The notes below the pieces were generated by a model, which saw nothing but the letters and a program-made list of their open reading frames with translations, had not been told where the DNA came from and made no database searches. Of a DNA stretch of 15,733 nucleotides, positions 6,818 through 13,897 are shown one piece after another (position 1 is the first letter of the stretch; each line of letters opens with the position of its first letter). The translations under genes and the position numbers were made by a program. Source of the DNA: BS750m-G28 sp035527235 (GTDB lineage Archaea > Thermoproteota > Bathyarchaeia > TCS64); assembly GCA_035527235.1 (NCBI GenBank), contig DATLAV010000063.1, positions 1 to 15,733 of the forward strand, written 5' to 3'.

Positions 6818-7222
6818 ATGACTGAACAGAACAAACAACTGCAGAGCATGAGTACGTCTTGGGTTACCCTAGCAGCGATCATGGTGCTGGGAGGCATCTC
6901 CATCTACATGCTCTGGATGGGATTCCAGTCTTATGGCTCCGAGAACCCCGAGTACGCCATGTACTATATATTCAGCGGCACGGCCGGATTCGCCGTGATA
7001 GGTTACATGTTCTTCAGGACGAAGGCGATGACCACAACCAAACCGGACGTACCGAAGGTCGACGTCGTCACCATCCTAGAGTGCCCCTCGTGCAACCTGA
7101 AGAGGGTGAGGAACTTCAAGCGGGGGGACTACATCAACAAGGACGATGAGCCCTGCACCAGATGCGAGGGAAACATGGTCATCACGGGCATCCACAGGCG
7201 CGCTGAGCCGAAGAAGAGCTAG
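6818..7222 (+). CDS. Small two-helix membrane protein with C-terminal zinc ribbon
   Basis: This 134-residue protein has two predicted membrane helices (about 16-36 and 47-66). A soluble C-terminal domain carries two Cys pairs, C89-P-S-C92 and C113-T-R-C116, separated by 20 residues with basic and aromatic character, a typical zinc ribbon. With two helices both termini are on the same side, most likely cytoplasmic. I do not recognise a named family. The gene begins 9 nt after the DUF1512 stop; the sequence AGGTGA, overlapping that stop, serves as Shine-Dalgarno at 5 nt from the ATG. A GTG at 6809 is possible but sits in the ribosome-binding site. Co-transcription suggests the two proteins act together. 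The last four bases are shared with the convergent methionine aminopeptidase gene. Confidence 0.85.
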   Translation: MTEQNKQLQSMSTSWVTLAAIMVLGGISIYMLWMGFQSYGSENPEYAMYYIFSGTAGFAVIGYMFFRTKAMTTTKPDVPKVDVVTILECPSCNLKRVRNFKRGDYINKDDEPCTRCEGNMVITGIHRRAEPKKS

Positions 7223-8112
7223 GCCGTCGTGACCAGGCAGCCTTCCTCTGTCACTATCACCGTGTGCTCGGCCTGAGCGACCGGCGCACGGCTTCTCTCC
7301 ACAAGCTGCGGGTAAGAGTAGAGGCACCTCGATCTCTGGAGCTCACGGAAGGCCTCGACTCCGTCACCCCCGGGGAATCGTTCTAACACCCAGCGGGAGG
7401 CGAATGGCATGGTCCTGTAGTTGGACTGTATAAACTTGAGCATCCGCTTCGAAGTCTCACCGTTGACCTTGCGCTTCTTGGTGAACAGATAGATGTGTCC
7501 CAATGGGCCATCCATGACGACGCCTGCCGCGTCTGGCGGGACAGTGAAAGGCTCAATGGCATAGACGTCGCCAACATTCAGCCTATGACCGTCGGGGGCG
7601 GCGACGTTGGGGATGGCCTGACCGGAGTGGACGACGTAGCGTGCCATCCTGTGGCCGGTGAGATTCCTGATCGGGTTGTAACCCCTCGACTTGATGGTCT
7701 TCTCGATCACCGCCCCGATATCGGAGGTGTTCACGCCCGCCCTCACGGAGCTGATGGCGACATCAAGTCCTGCCTGCGCGGCCTCAACCATCCCCCTGAG
7801 ACGGGGTTCGAGGCAGACTGAGACCGCCGTGTCGGCAATATACCCGTCAACGTGGACCCCGATATCGATCTTGACAATGGAGCCCCCCTCGATGACCGAG
7901 ACATCCCCGATAGGAGAGGTGTAGTGGGCCGCCACCTCGTTGATGTCCACGTTACAAGGGAAAGCCTGCTCACCGCCACGCTTCTTGATCTCTCTACGCA
8001 CGAACTCGCAGATCTCCAGAATCGACCTGCCCACCTCGACGAGGCTCACGGCCTCTTCTCGGACCTGGGAGGCGATCTGTCCTGCTTTCATGAGGGCGTT
8101 AGACGCGTCCAT
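7219..8112 (-). CDS. map: Methionine aminopeptidase, type II (archaeal)
   Basis: This cytoplasmic enzyme removes the initiator methionine from new proteins. The 297-residue length equals that of the archaeal type IIa enzymes. All five metal ligands of the pita-bread fold are visible: D83 (KIDIG), D94 (YIADTA), H154 (TGHRM), E187 (AIEPF) and E282 (AQAEHT). The catalytic H63 (AAHYTSP) is present too. Spacing follows the Pyrococcus enzyme almost residue for residue. The type II insertion with a helical subdomain lies between H154 and E282. ATG start; GTTATAAC about 26 nt upstream is a TATA candidate, so the transcript is leaderless or nearly so. The TAG stop overlaps that of the zinc-ribbon gene through a shared CTAG. 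A single-gene unit, since the upstream stress-protein gene ends in a T-run. Confidence 0.97.
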   Translation of the reverse strand: MDASNALMKAGQIASQVREEAVSLVEVGRSILEICEFVRREIKKRGGEQAFPCNVDINEVAAHYTSPIGDVSVIEGGSIVKIDIGVHVDGYIADTAVSVCLEPRLRGMVEAAQAGLDVAISSVRAGVNTSDIGAVIEKTIKSRGYNPIRNLTGHRMARYVVHSGQAIPNVAAPDGHRLNVGDVYAIEPFTVPPDAAGVVMDGPLGHIYLFTKKRKVNGETSKRMLKFIQSNYRTMPFASRWVLERFPGGDGVEAFRELQRSRCLYSYPQLVERSRAPVAQAEHTVIVTEEGCLVTTA

Positions 8113-8143
8113 CGTGTCATCTATCCGTATGTGAGTTATAACG

Positions 8144-8149
8144 AAAAAA
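8144..8149 (-). terminator. T-run terminator after the universal stress gene
   Basis: Six T in a row on the minus strand, about 20 nt after the stop codon, resemble an archaeal intrinsic terminator. No hairpin is needed. It lies just upstream of the aminopeptidase TATA element. Confidence 0.4.
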
Positions 8150-8169
8150 GGGTTGCTAAAGGGTGGAGC

Positions 8170-8631
8170 CTATTTCACGATGAGGATCGGTTTAGTGCAG
8201 GAGTCCACCACTCTACGGCTCGTGCTCCCCAGTATCCAGCCCGTGATTCCGCCGATGCCTCGGCTGCCTATCACAATGAGGTCAACGTCGTCCTCCTCAG
8301 CTATCTCGACGATTGTGGCTGAGGGCCTCCCCTCCCTTAGGACGATCTCCGATTCTATGTTGGGGTGCTCTTCCTTGATCTTTCTCTGGGCATCGTTTAG
8401 AACACCCTCGTAGATCTCCTTCATCTTCTCTTGGTAGCGGGCCATGTCCTTCGCGGCTGTTACAGGTGCAGTCCCGAATCCCTCGTCTGGGAATACAGGC
8501 AGAACGACCTGATTGACGACGGCGAGCAGCTTCAGCTTCGAACCAAATTTATTGGCGATGCTTATGGCGTGTTCCAAGGCGTGTTCTGAGGGTTCCGAAC
8601 CGTCCAAGGGAACCAAAATCTTTCCGTACAT
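8170..8631 (-). CDS. Universal stress protein (UspA family, ATP-binding type)
   Basis: This 153-residue single-domain protein has the UspA Rossmann-like fold. It starts MYGKILVPLDGSE, with the conserved Asp10 of the first strand. It contains the ATP-binding pattern G-x2-G-x9-G-[ST] as G122, G125, G135-S136. It therefore belongs to the nucleotide-binding branch and probably forms a dimer that senses or buffers ATP under stress; the exact role is unknown. I prefer the ATG at 8631 to a TTG nine bases upstream: family members begin exactly there, and the TATA element TTAATAAA (8661-8668) is centred 33 nt away, a spacing shared by other genes here. It is transcribed alone. Confidence 0.95.
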   Translation of the reverse strand: MYGKILVPLDGSEPSEHALEHAISIANKFGSKLKLLAVVNQVVLPVFPDEGFGTAPVTAAKDMARYQEKMKEIYEGVLNDAQRKIKEEHPNIESEIVLREGRPSATIVEIAEEDDVDLIVIGSRGIGGITGWILGSTSRRVVDSCTKPILIVK

Positions 8632-8660
8632 CTCGTCCAATTGAAGCTACGCGCATATGG

Positions 8661-8668
8661 TTAATAAA
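8661..8668 (-). promoter_or_regulatory. TATA box of the universal stress gene
   Basis: Read on the minus strand as TTTATTAA, it is centred about 33 nt upstream of the chosen ATG at 8631. Confidence 0.55.
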
Positions 8669-8696
8669 TGTCAGCCCAGAGCCTCAGTGCCTAGTC

Positions 8697-8703
8697 AAAA
8701 AAA
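8697..8703 (-). terminator. T7 terminator after the DUF1177 gene
   Basis: Seven consecutive T on the minus strand begin about 10 nt after the TGA stop, the expected form and position for archaeal intrinsic termination. Confidence 0.55.
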
Positions 8704-8713
8704 CCAGTTTTCC

Positions 8714-9649
8714 TCAGATATCTTGACCGGTTGTCTGGAGGAGCTTCAATGGACCATACCTCTTCAGGATGAGCCCCCACTGCTCCTCGTCAAAGAATCG
8801 GCATACACCTTTACCATACGCCTTGGCAACCTCCAAAACGAACCTCGAGGCCTCCTCAATATCGATGACATGGCTTGCGCCGGTCGCACAGCCCGGCACG
8901 GCGGTCTCGGTCGTGATGGCGACTCCGACAACCGGTGCGTCCGTGGCTGTACTGGGCTGCATTATGCTGTTGATGTGGTCGATCCCAGTGCCGTAGGGGG
9001 TGATGTCCTGGGTCGTTATGGGGCAGACCCTGGATATCCGACCCGTGGTGATCTCCATGATGTCGAGGAGGTCGTCGCTTATCTTGAGAACCCAGCCCTC
9101 CTTCACCGTCGGCGTGATCGCAAAGCCTCTCCACTTCACGATGCGGTTGCCCTTTGTGGTGTCGATAGATAGGACAGCGTCCATGTTGTTGTCCACCTCC
9201 TCTCGGTTCATCACGCCGATTCCCACGGGGGACCCCATGAAGGGCACGGGATCGTGGGGGGAGATGGGCGCGTTCGGGCAGATATGGGTACCGATGACGA
9301 CGTCGCCCTTCAACCTGTCGCCCTTAACCGTCATATCGGCCAACTTGAGGGCTACGGAGAGCGCCGTCACGGCTCCATCGCCGTCTGAGACAATGCCCAG
9401 CATCTCCGGTCTTGCCCCTACCCCACCGAGCCTGCCCACGACACCTAGGGTCGGGGCATTGCCACCCAGGGTCTTACCTTCTGTGCCGGGAACCCTTATC
9501 TTGACGAAGTCGGTCTGCCCTCGACGCCCCTCGATGGTCTTCACTGAGACGTCCTCCAACCCTCGAAGCCTCAGGAGCTCCGCAACCATTGAACCCGAAA
9601 CCGCAGGACTGTCAAGCATCTCGTAGATCTCCAGAACCTGTTTCAACAT
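8714..9649 (-). CDS. DUF1177 family protein
   Basis: This 311-residue protein matches the DUF1177 family over its full length. Recognisable blocks are TLGVVGRLGGVGARPE (67-82), SDGDGA (88-93), THICPNAP (121-128), SIDTTKGNR (161-169), ITTQDITPYG (211-220) and PGCATGASH (252-260). Function is unassigned. The run from GIVSDGDGA through a helix to GDVVIGTHICP is reminiscent of the metal-binding core of M20/M42-type peptidases, with conserved Asp, His and Glu that could bind metal. That is my inference only. No signal peptide; probably cytoplasmic. ATG start, with a TTAAAT TATA-like element about 25 nt upstream and a T7 terminator downstream, so it is a single-gene unit. Confidence 0.93.
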   Translation of the reverse strand: MLKQVLEIYEMLDSPAVSGSMVAELLRLRGLEDVSVKTIEGRRGQTDFVKIRVPGTEGKTLGGNAPTLGVVGRLGGVGARPEMLGIVSDGDGAVTALSVALKLADMTVKGDRLKGDVVIGTHICPNAPISPHDPVPFMGSPVGIGVMNREEVDNNMDAVLSIDTTKGNRIVKWRGFAITPTVKEGWVLKISDDLLDIMEITTGRISRVCPITTQDITPYGTGIDHINSIMQPSTATDAPVVGVAITTETAVPGCATGASHVIDIEEASRFVLEVAKAYGKGVCRFFDEEQWGLILKRYGPLKLLQTTGQDI

Positions 9650-9741
9650 GAGATATCATTTGTTAGATTGATTTAAGAAATGATTGAATTCTTCATCTCT
9701 TGACCATGAAAGGCCGGTACATGGAGATTACGTAAAAATGT

Positions 9742-10359
9742 TCAGGCAGCATCGAGACCCTTCAGGAACGCATGGTACTTGTCCTTCGCGCCAGTGACGA
9801 TGTCTCTCCCATGGCTCGTGTATATAACGTCGAAGTCGTAGGTCACTAAACTGGTCAGATTCCTCTTGGCTGCCTCTGGATCGGAGCTATAGCGGGTTGG
9901 TGGTGCGCGTAGACTGCCTTCGTTCCCGAAAAAGGCGTCTCCTGAGAATAGAACGTTCCCTAGGAGGAGGCAGATGTTCCCAGCCGTGTGACCTGGGACG
10001 TGGACCACACGTATGCCACCACAGCTTGATATGACGTCTCCATCATTGAGGGACTCGTCGACCTGGACCCCGGTGGCCTTCTTGATCGCCTCGGCCTCCA
10101 TCCTGTGGGCTGCCACCCTGAATCCACAGGCCTCCTTGAGCCTCTTCAGTCCACCGACGTGGTCCCTGTGGCGATGGGTCAAGATGCAGAGCTCGACGTC
10201 CTTAGGGTCCCTCCCCATCTCCTTCAGTTTGGAGAGGATGATACCTGCGGACCCGCCTGTGAGACCAGTGTCGATGAGGACAACGTCGCCTTCGTCAACG
10301 ATGAACGACTTGGAGACGGTGACGAGACCCAGCATCTTGTGATGAACCGTGTGGATCAT
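9742..10359 (-). CDS. Metallo-beta-lactamase-fold hydrolase (glyoxalase II-like)
   Basis: This 205-residue single-domain MBL-fold protein has a full two-metal site: H62-x-H64-x-D66-H67 (THRHRDHVGG), H124 (PGHTAG), D141 (SGDAFF) and H183 (TSHGRD). Length and simple domain layout resemble small glyoxalase II or thioesterase-like hydrolases; lactonase activity is another possibility, and the substrate is not deducible. ATG start, with a T-rich TATA candidate (about 10385-10390) some 29 nt upstream. A short T5 run follows within 8 nt of the stop and may end transcription. The second MBL-fold gene lies upstream on the same strand, but 170 nt separate them, so they are probably transcribed separately. 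Confidence 0.93.
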   Translation of the reverse strand: MIHTVHHKMLGLVTVSKSFIVDEGDVVLIDTGLTGGSAGIILSKLKEMGRDPKDVELCILTHRHRDHVGGLKRLKEACGFRVAAHRMEAEAIKKATGVQVDESLNDGDVISSCGGIRVVHVPGHTAGNICLLLGNVLFSGDAFFGNEGSLRAPPTRYSSDPEAAKRNLTSLVTYDFDVIYTSHGRDIVTGAKDKYHAFLKGLDAA

Positions 10360-10529
10360 CGGCTAAAATCTCCATTTCTGGCTCTAAAAACGTAGGAGAA
10401 CAACACGGCGACCCTCAGTGAAATCTAACATGGGATGACCTTTAACGATTTCGAGGCCCAGCTGGAATATGGGCCAGTTCACCACGCAATATAGTGAAAA
10501 AGGGAAGAGAATCCCATCATCTGAAGGGT

Positions 10530-11438
10530 CTATTGAGCCTTGACGATTATCGCGAACCCTTCGCGGTCGTACCTTCTTATCACTAGTCCCCTGCGGTTCT
10601 GCTCCCTGTACTCGCCGCCCTTCCCGGCTCGAATGTCTTCGGCCGCTTTCAGGACCCTCTCTAGGATCTCCTTGTCGACGTAGGTCTCGTTGTGACTCGG
10701 CATTAGCCAGTCGTAATGGGAGTAGAGTGAGACCATCTTCCTGTAGCTCTCGATGAAGTTGTCCAGGTCGGTGGTGGGGCCGTAGACGTAGAGGGGCGCG
10801 TTGTAGAAGATGTCGCCGGTCCAGAAGAGGCGGTCAGCCCGGTCGAGGATGCAGATGGAATCGGGGCTGTGGCCCGGCGTGTGATAGACCTCCAGCGTCT
10901 TTCCGCCGAGTTTGATAGTGTCACCGTCCTTCAGCCACCGGGTTACCTTGAAGGGAGGAATTTTGTAGCTCTCCGGGGTCAAACCTTCAGGCAGGGGCTT
11001 CCAGACCATCCCCTCACCCAGGGAACCTTTCATGCTCCCCGCTGGGCGGTCCTTGGTGGCGTTCTCCCGTGCGAAGGGATGATCGAAGACGGACACATCG
11101 TCGAACTCGCTGTTCTGGCCGATGTGGTCAACGTGGGTGTGGGTTATGACGACCTTGATCGGGAGGTCTGTGAGCTCCTCGACAAGGCCTTTGATGTTCC
11201 CCATCCCGTAGCCCGTGTCGATGAGGGCAGCCTTCTCCTCTCCCAGGACCAGATAGGAGATAACCTCCTGGAACTGACCGGGCTCGTAGAGGGCGTAGAC
11301 GCCCGGCTTCACCTCGTATACCTCGAACCATGGATGGTTCGTCTCAACCTTCTTGAAACGCTCCCAGGACTTTCTGGGGAGGACGTCATACCACTTCTTG
11401 GGCACGATGAGGTCCTCGTCCTTGTTCGATCTTGACAT
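10530..11438 (-). CDS. Metallo-beta-lactamase-fold hydrolase, larger paralogue
   Basis: This 302-residue MBL-fold protein has all metal ligands: H100-x-H102-x-D104-H105 (THTHVDHIG), H190 (PGHSPD), D209 (WTGDIF) and H249 (PSHNE). It has about 45 residues before the fold and a C-terminal helical and strand extension after the last histidine. It shares the fold with its downstream neighbour but little else, so this is no recent duplication. The substrate is unknown. An in-frame ATG lies 30 nt upstream (11468), giving 312 residues. I prefer 11438 because AAGTATATG, a good TATA element (about 11466-11474), is centred 32 nt before it and would fall across the longer start. The longer form cannot be excluded. 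Confidence 0.92.
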   Translation of the reverse strand: MSRSNKDEDLIVPKKWYDVLPRKSWERFKKVETNHPWFEVYEVKPGVYALYEPGQFQEVISYLVLGEEKAALIDTGYGMGNIKGLVEELTDLPIKVVITHTHVDHIGQNSEFDDVSVFDHPFARENATKDRPAGSMKGSLGEGMVWKPLPEGLTPESYKIPPFKVTRWLKDGDTIKLGGKTLEVYHTPGHSPDSICILDRADRLFWTGDIFYNAPLYVYGPTTDLDNFIESYRKMVSLYSHYDWLMPSHNETYVDKEILERVLKAAEDIRAGKGGEYREQNRRGLVIRRYDREGFAIIVKAQ

Positions 11439-11465
11439 TTCAGCGGTTAAACTTGCGTCTTCCCT

Positions 11466-11474
11466 CATATACTT
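11466..11474 (-). promoter_or_regulatory. TATA element of the larger MBL-fold gene
   Basis: On the minus strand AAGTATATG is centred about 32 nt upstream of the ATG at 11438. It overlaps the alternative ATG at 11468, so it favours the inner start. Confidence 0.5.
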
Positions 11475-11576
11475 TGTTGAGGACGGTCGACTAACGTTAT
11501 CAAGATCGGGTTAGATGCATAGAACACGCAGGTATTCTGTCACCTTCGTGTACCCTTTCTCATCCGGCGATTAATG

Positions 11577-11582
11577 TTAAAT
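11577..11582 (+). promoter_or_regulatory. TATA element of the FAD oxidoreductase gene
   Basis: TTAAAT, preceded by TAATG, is centred about 32 nt before the ATG at 11612. No Shine-Dalgarno sequence precedes that ATG, which suggests a leaderless or near-leaderless transcript. Confidence 0.55.
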
Positions 11583-11611
11583 TGGCTATACTCCCCTGTT
11601 ATCTGATCTAG

Positions 11612-12892
11612 ATGGAGTGTGACATCCTCGTCATAGGGGCAGGGGCGCTGGGCATCAGCTCCGCCCTCCACATCAAGGAGGCAAACCCAGACAAGAGAGT
11701 CGTCATCGTCGACATGTACGGGGGCCCGGGTCAGGGGAACAGCGCGAAGAGCGAGGGGGCCTTCAGGAACCTCTTCACGTCGGAGACCAACTTCCTTCTC
11801 GCCGACTCCACCATCGACTACATGGGGCACCTCCAATCCGAGCTTGGACGCGACATCAAGCTCGCGAAGATAGGCTACCTCTGGCTCTTCAGCGAAGCAC
11901 AGTTCAGCGGCCAGAGGGCGGCCTTCGATAAGATGGAGGCGCTGGGGGCCGAGATCGAGATACTGGGGAAGGAGGACCTGGAGAGGAAGATACCTGACCT
12001 CGTGACGAGCTTCGAAGGGGACGAGGATGCTGAGCTGCTGGGGCTCAACCCAGTCGACGTGGGCGTTCACGGCTTCAAGTGCGGCGGCGTCGACGCTGAC
12101 GCCCTCGTCAAGGCCCTCGAGAAGGAGTTCTTAAAGATCGGCGGGGAGATCCAGTACAACACCGAGGTGAAGCGGCTCATTCTGAAGCCCGAGGAGGAGC
12201 TGGATCTCCCGGGTGAACCCTTCGTTTGGCAGAACAGCAGGTTCGTGGGAGCTGAGACCAGCAGGGGCCCGATTGAGGCAGGCACGACCGTGGTAGCGGC
12301 GGGCGTCTGGGCGGGGAAGCTCCTGGACCCGATAGGGTTCGACTCGATGATGCGTCCGAAGAAGAGGCAGCTCTTCTCGTTCAAGGATCCCAAGCTCAAG
12401 GGACTCATGGAGCTCAAAGATCTCAACGAGTACGCCGCCCTCCCCCTCACCGTGCTCCCCAAGTCGGGTGTCTACCTGAAGGCAGAGGTCACGGAGGGGA
12501 GTATCTGGCTAGGATGCGCTGACAATATAGGTCGGGGATTCGGGCTCGACGACGATCCCCAGCCAGAGGAGGGCTACTACACCGACAATGTCTACCACGT
12601 CGTCGTCAAGTACTTCCCATGCTTCGAAGACGTAAGGCCTGTCAATATGTGGGCGGGCCAGTACGCAATCAACAGCTACGACGGCATACCTGTCGTGGCG
12701 CCCGCTCCGGGCATGATTTACGTCGGGGCGGCGAGTGGGAGCGGGATAATGAAGTGCGACGCCCTGGGAAGGATCGCTGCTGCCCTCTACGTCGGTGAGA
12801 AGGAGGCGACCCTCTACGGCGACCGCCGTTTCAGGGTGGCAGACCTCGGCATTGGCACCCGTAACGTGGTGAGGGAGAGCCTAGTTATCTAG
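11612..12892 (+). CDS. FAD-dependent oxidoreductase, DAO family
   Basis: This 426-residue flavoprotein belongs to the D-amino-acid/sarcosine/glycine oxidase (DAO) superfamily. It has an N-terminal Rossmann dinucleotide site, GAGALG (9-14), with D34 (VIVDMY) as the ribose ligand. The DAO-specific loop GQGNSAKSEGAFRN (40-53) follows. Near the C-terminus is the family pattern of a substrate-dependent glycine-rich loop (GAASGSGIMKCDALGR) that closes over FAD. Such enzymes oxidise secondary or primary amines of amino acids to imines; they may pass electrons to oxygen or to an electron acceptor, and an anaerobic archaeon would use the latter. The exact substrate is open. The ATG start is supported by its TATA element. 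Its stop overlaps that of the convergent arginase-like gene in a shared CTAG. Confidence 0.93.
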   Translation: MECDILVIGAGALGISSALHIKEANPDKRVVIVDMYGGPGQGNSAKSEGAFRNLFTSETNFLLADSTIDYMGHLQSELGRDIKLAKIGYLWLFSEAQFSGQRAAFDKMEALGAEIEILGKEDLERKIPDLVTSFEGDEDAELLGLNPVDVGVHGFKCGGVDADALVKALEKEFLKIGGEIQYNTEVKRLILKPEEELDLPGEPFVWQNSRFVGAETSRGPIEAGTTVVAAGVWAGKLLDPIGFDSMMRPKKRQLFSFKDPKLKGLMELKDLNEYAALPLTVLPKSGVYLKAEVTEGSIWLGCADNIGRGFGLDDDPQPEEGYYTDNVYHVVVKYFPCFEDVRPVNMWAGQYAINSYDGIPVVAPAPGMIYVGAASGSGIMKCDALGRIAAALYVGEKEATLYGDRRFRVADLGIGTRNVVRESLVI

Positions 12893-13797
12893 GTCTCCCT
12901 GTTTTTCAGGCCCCTTATCACGCCCTCCATCATATTGTAGACGGCCTTGAGCGACCTCTTGTCGGGGTCCCTTCTCACGGGATAGGAGGCGACTCCGAAC
13001 GCGACGGCCTGGGGGTGCTCGAACATCATCTCGAGAGCGTTCCCGAGCTCAATGCTCGTGGGGCCGTCGGCGACGGTGAGGCCGTGGCCCGGCACCTCCA
13101 CTGGGTCGAGGATGTCCATGTCGACGTGGATGTAGATTTGGTCCGTGAGGACGCCCAGCCGCTCCATTTCCAAGTCGATCCCTGTGGAGAGGTTCCGCAC
13201 TTGGTCGACGGTGATGTGCTCGATGTCGGTCCGGTCAAGAATGTCCTGCTCCAACGGGTCAACGTCCCTGACGCCCACCATGGTAACGTAGCGGGTGGGG
13301 AGGGGCGGGTCGAGGCCGCAGGTCATCCTGAGGCGGTGGAGGCACATGCCGGTGGAGACCGCCACAGGCATTCCACCCAGCATGCCACTCAGCGTCGTCT
13401 CGGGGGTGTTGATGTCACCGTGGGCGTCGATCCAGACAAGGCCGACCTTGAGCGGCCTAGAGCCCGGGCCGGAGTGCTGTACGCCCCCGAGCATCCCCAT
13501 CAGGCATGAGCAGTTCGCCAGCAGCCCTATGGGGAAGAGCCCCCGCCGCCTCTGATCGGCAACGATCTCAGTCAGATGCTTCGACGCCAGGCCGATCCTG
13601 TGCCATGCGCCGTACTGCTTGTCCTCCGCCTCGGTCAGGAGGGCGGATCTCGAGTCCTTCACGACACATCCTAGGCCCTCAAGGAGCTCGTGGAGGCCCC
13701 CCTGCTCCATGGCGTCGGGACCCGGGGACATCTCAGCGCCCCTAGACCCAGAGACCGGAAGCTTGGCTATCCCTATCTCAAGTTTACCATTTTCCAT
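12889..13797 (-). CDS. Arginase/agmatinase superfamily hydrolase with altered first metal motif
   Basis: This 302-residue ureohydrolase-fold protein keeps the second and third metal motifs: W-I-D124-A-H126-G-D128 and H224-V-D226-M-D228 (IHVDMDILDP). The first motif, normally GGDHS with a Mn-ligand histidine, reads ANCS with C96 in place of that histidine. I recall related bacterial and archaeal proteins with an N-C-S/N pattern there, so it is probably a subfamily trait and not damage. Cleavage of a guanidino or formimino C-N bond is likely; arginine or agmatine specificity should not be assumed. Start: the ATG at 13797 has AGGTGA 5 nt upstream and a TATA box 32 nt away; a GTG nine bases earlier overlaps that AGGTGA. 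It is divergent from the PLP enzyme gene. Confidence 0.92.
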   Translation of the reverse strand: MENGKLEIGIAKLPVSGSRGAEMSPGPDAMEQGGLHELLEGLGCVVKDSRSALLTEAEDKQYGAWHRIGLASKHLTEIVADQRRRGLFPIGLLANCSCLMGMLGGVQHSGPGSRPLKVGLVWIDAHGDINTPETTLSGMLGGMPVAVSTGMCLHRLRMTCGLDPPLPTRYVTMVGVRDVDPLEQDILDRTDIEHITVDQVRNLSTGIDLEMERLGVLTDQIYIHVDMDILDPVEVPGHGLTVADGPTSIELGNALEMMFEHPQAVAFGVASYPVRRDPDKRSLKAVYNMMEGVIRGLKNRET

Positions 13798-13826
13798 AAT
13801 ATTCACCTTAGTAGAACCTCGGGTTG

Positions 13827-13833
13827 TTTAAAT
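13827..13833 (-). promoter_or_regulatory. TATA box of the arginase-like gene
   Basis: TTTAAA (minus-strand ATTTAAA) is centred about 32 nt before the ATG at 13797. It lies in the 100-bp divergent promoter region shared with the class V PLP enzyme gene. Confidence 0.6.
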
Positions 13834-13860
13834 GATGGGTGGGTCCGGAAGCCTTATCCA

Positions 13861-13869
13861 TTTTTAAAT
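13861..13869 (+). promoter_or_regulatory. TATA box of the PLP enzyme-cgi121 operon
   Basis: TTTTTAAAT is centred 32 nt before the ATG at 13898. It stands about 36 nt from the divergent TATA box of the arginase-like gene, close enough for one regulator to affect both. Confidence 0.65.
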
Positions 13870-13897
13870 CCGGCGGAGCCGTAGGATACTGAGCTCG

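Noticed and set aside
6113..6838. 241-residue open frame on the minus strand opposite DUF1512
   Set aside because: The translation is rich in His, Arg, Leu and Asp with no recognisable fold. The sense strand has a full-length family match, a promoter and a downstream operon partner.
9742..11438. The two MBL-fold genes as a recent tandem duplication
   Set aside because: They share only the fold motifs, differ by about 100 residues in length, and are separated by 170 nt with separate promoter candidates.
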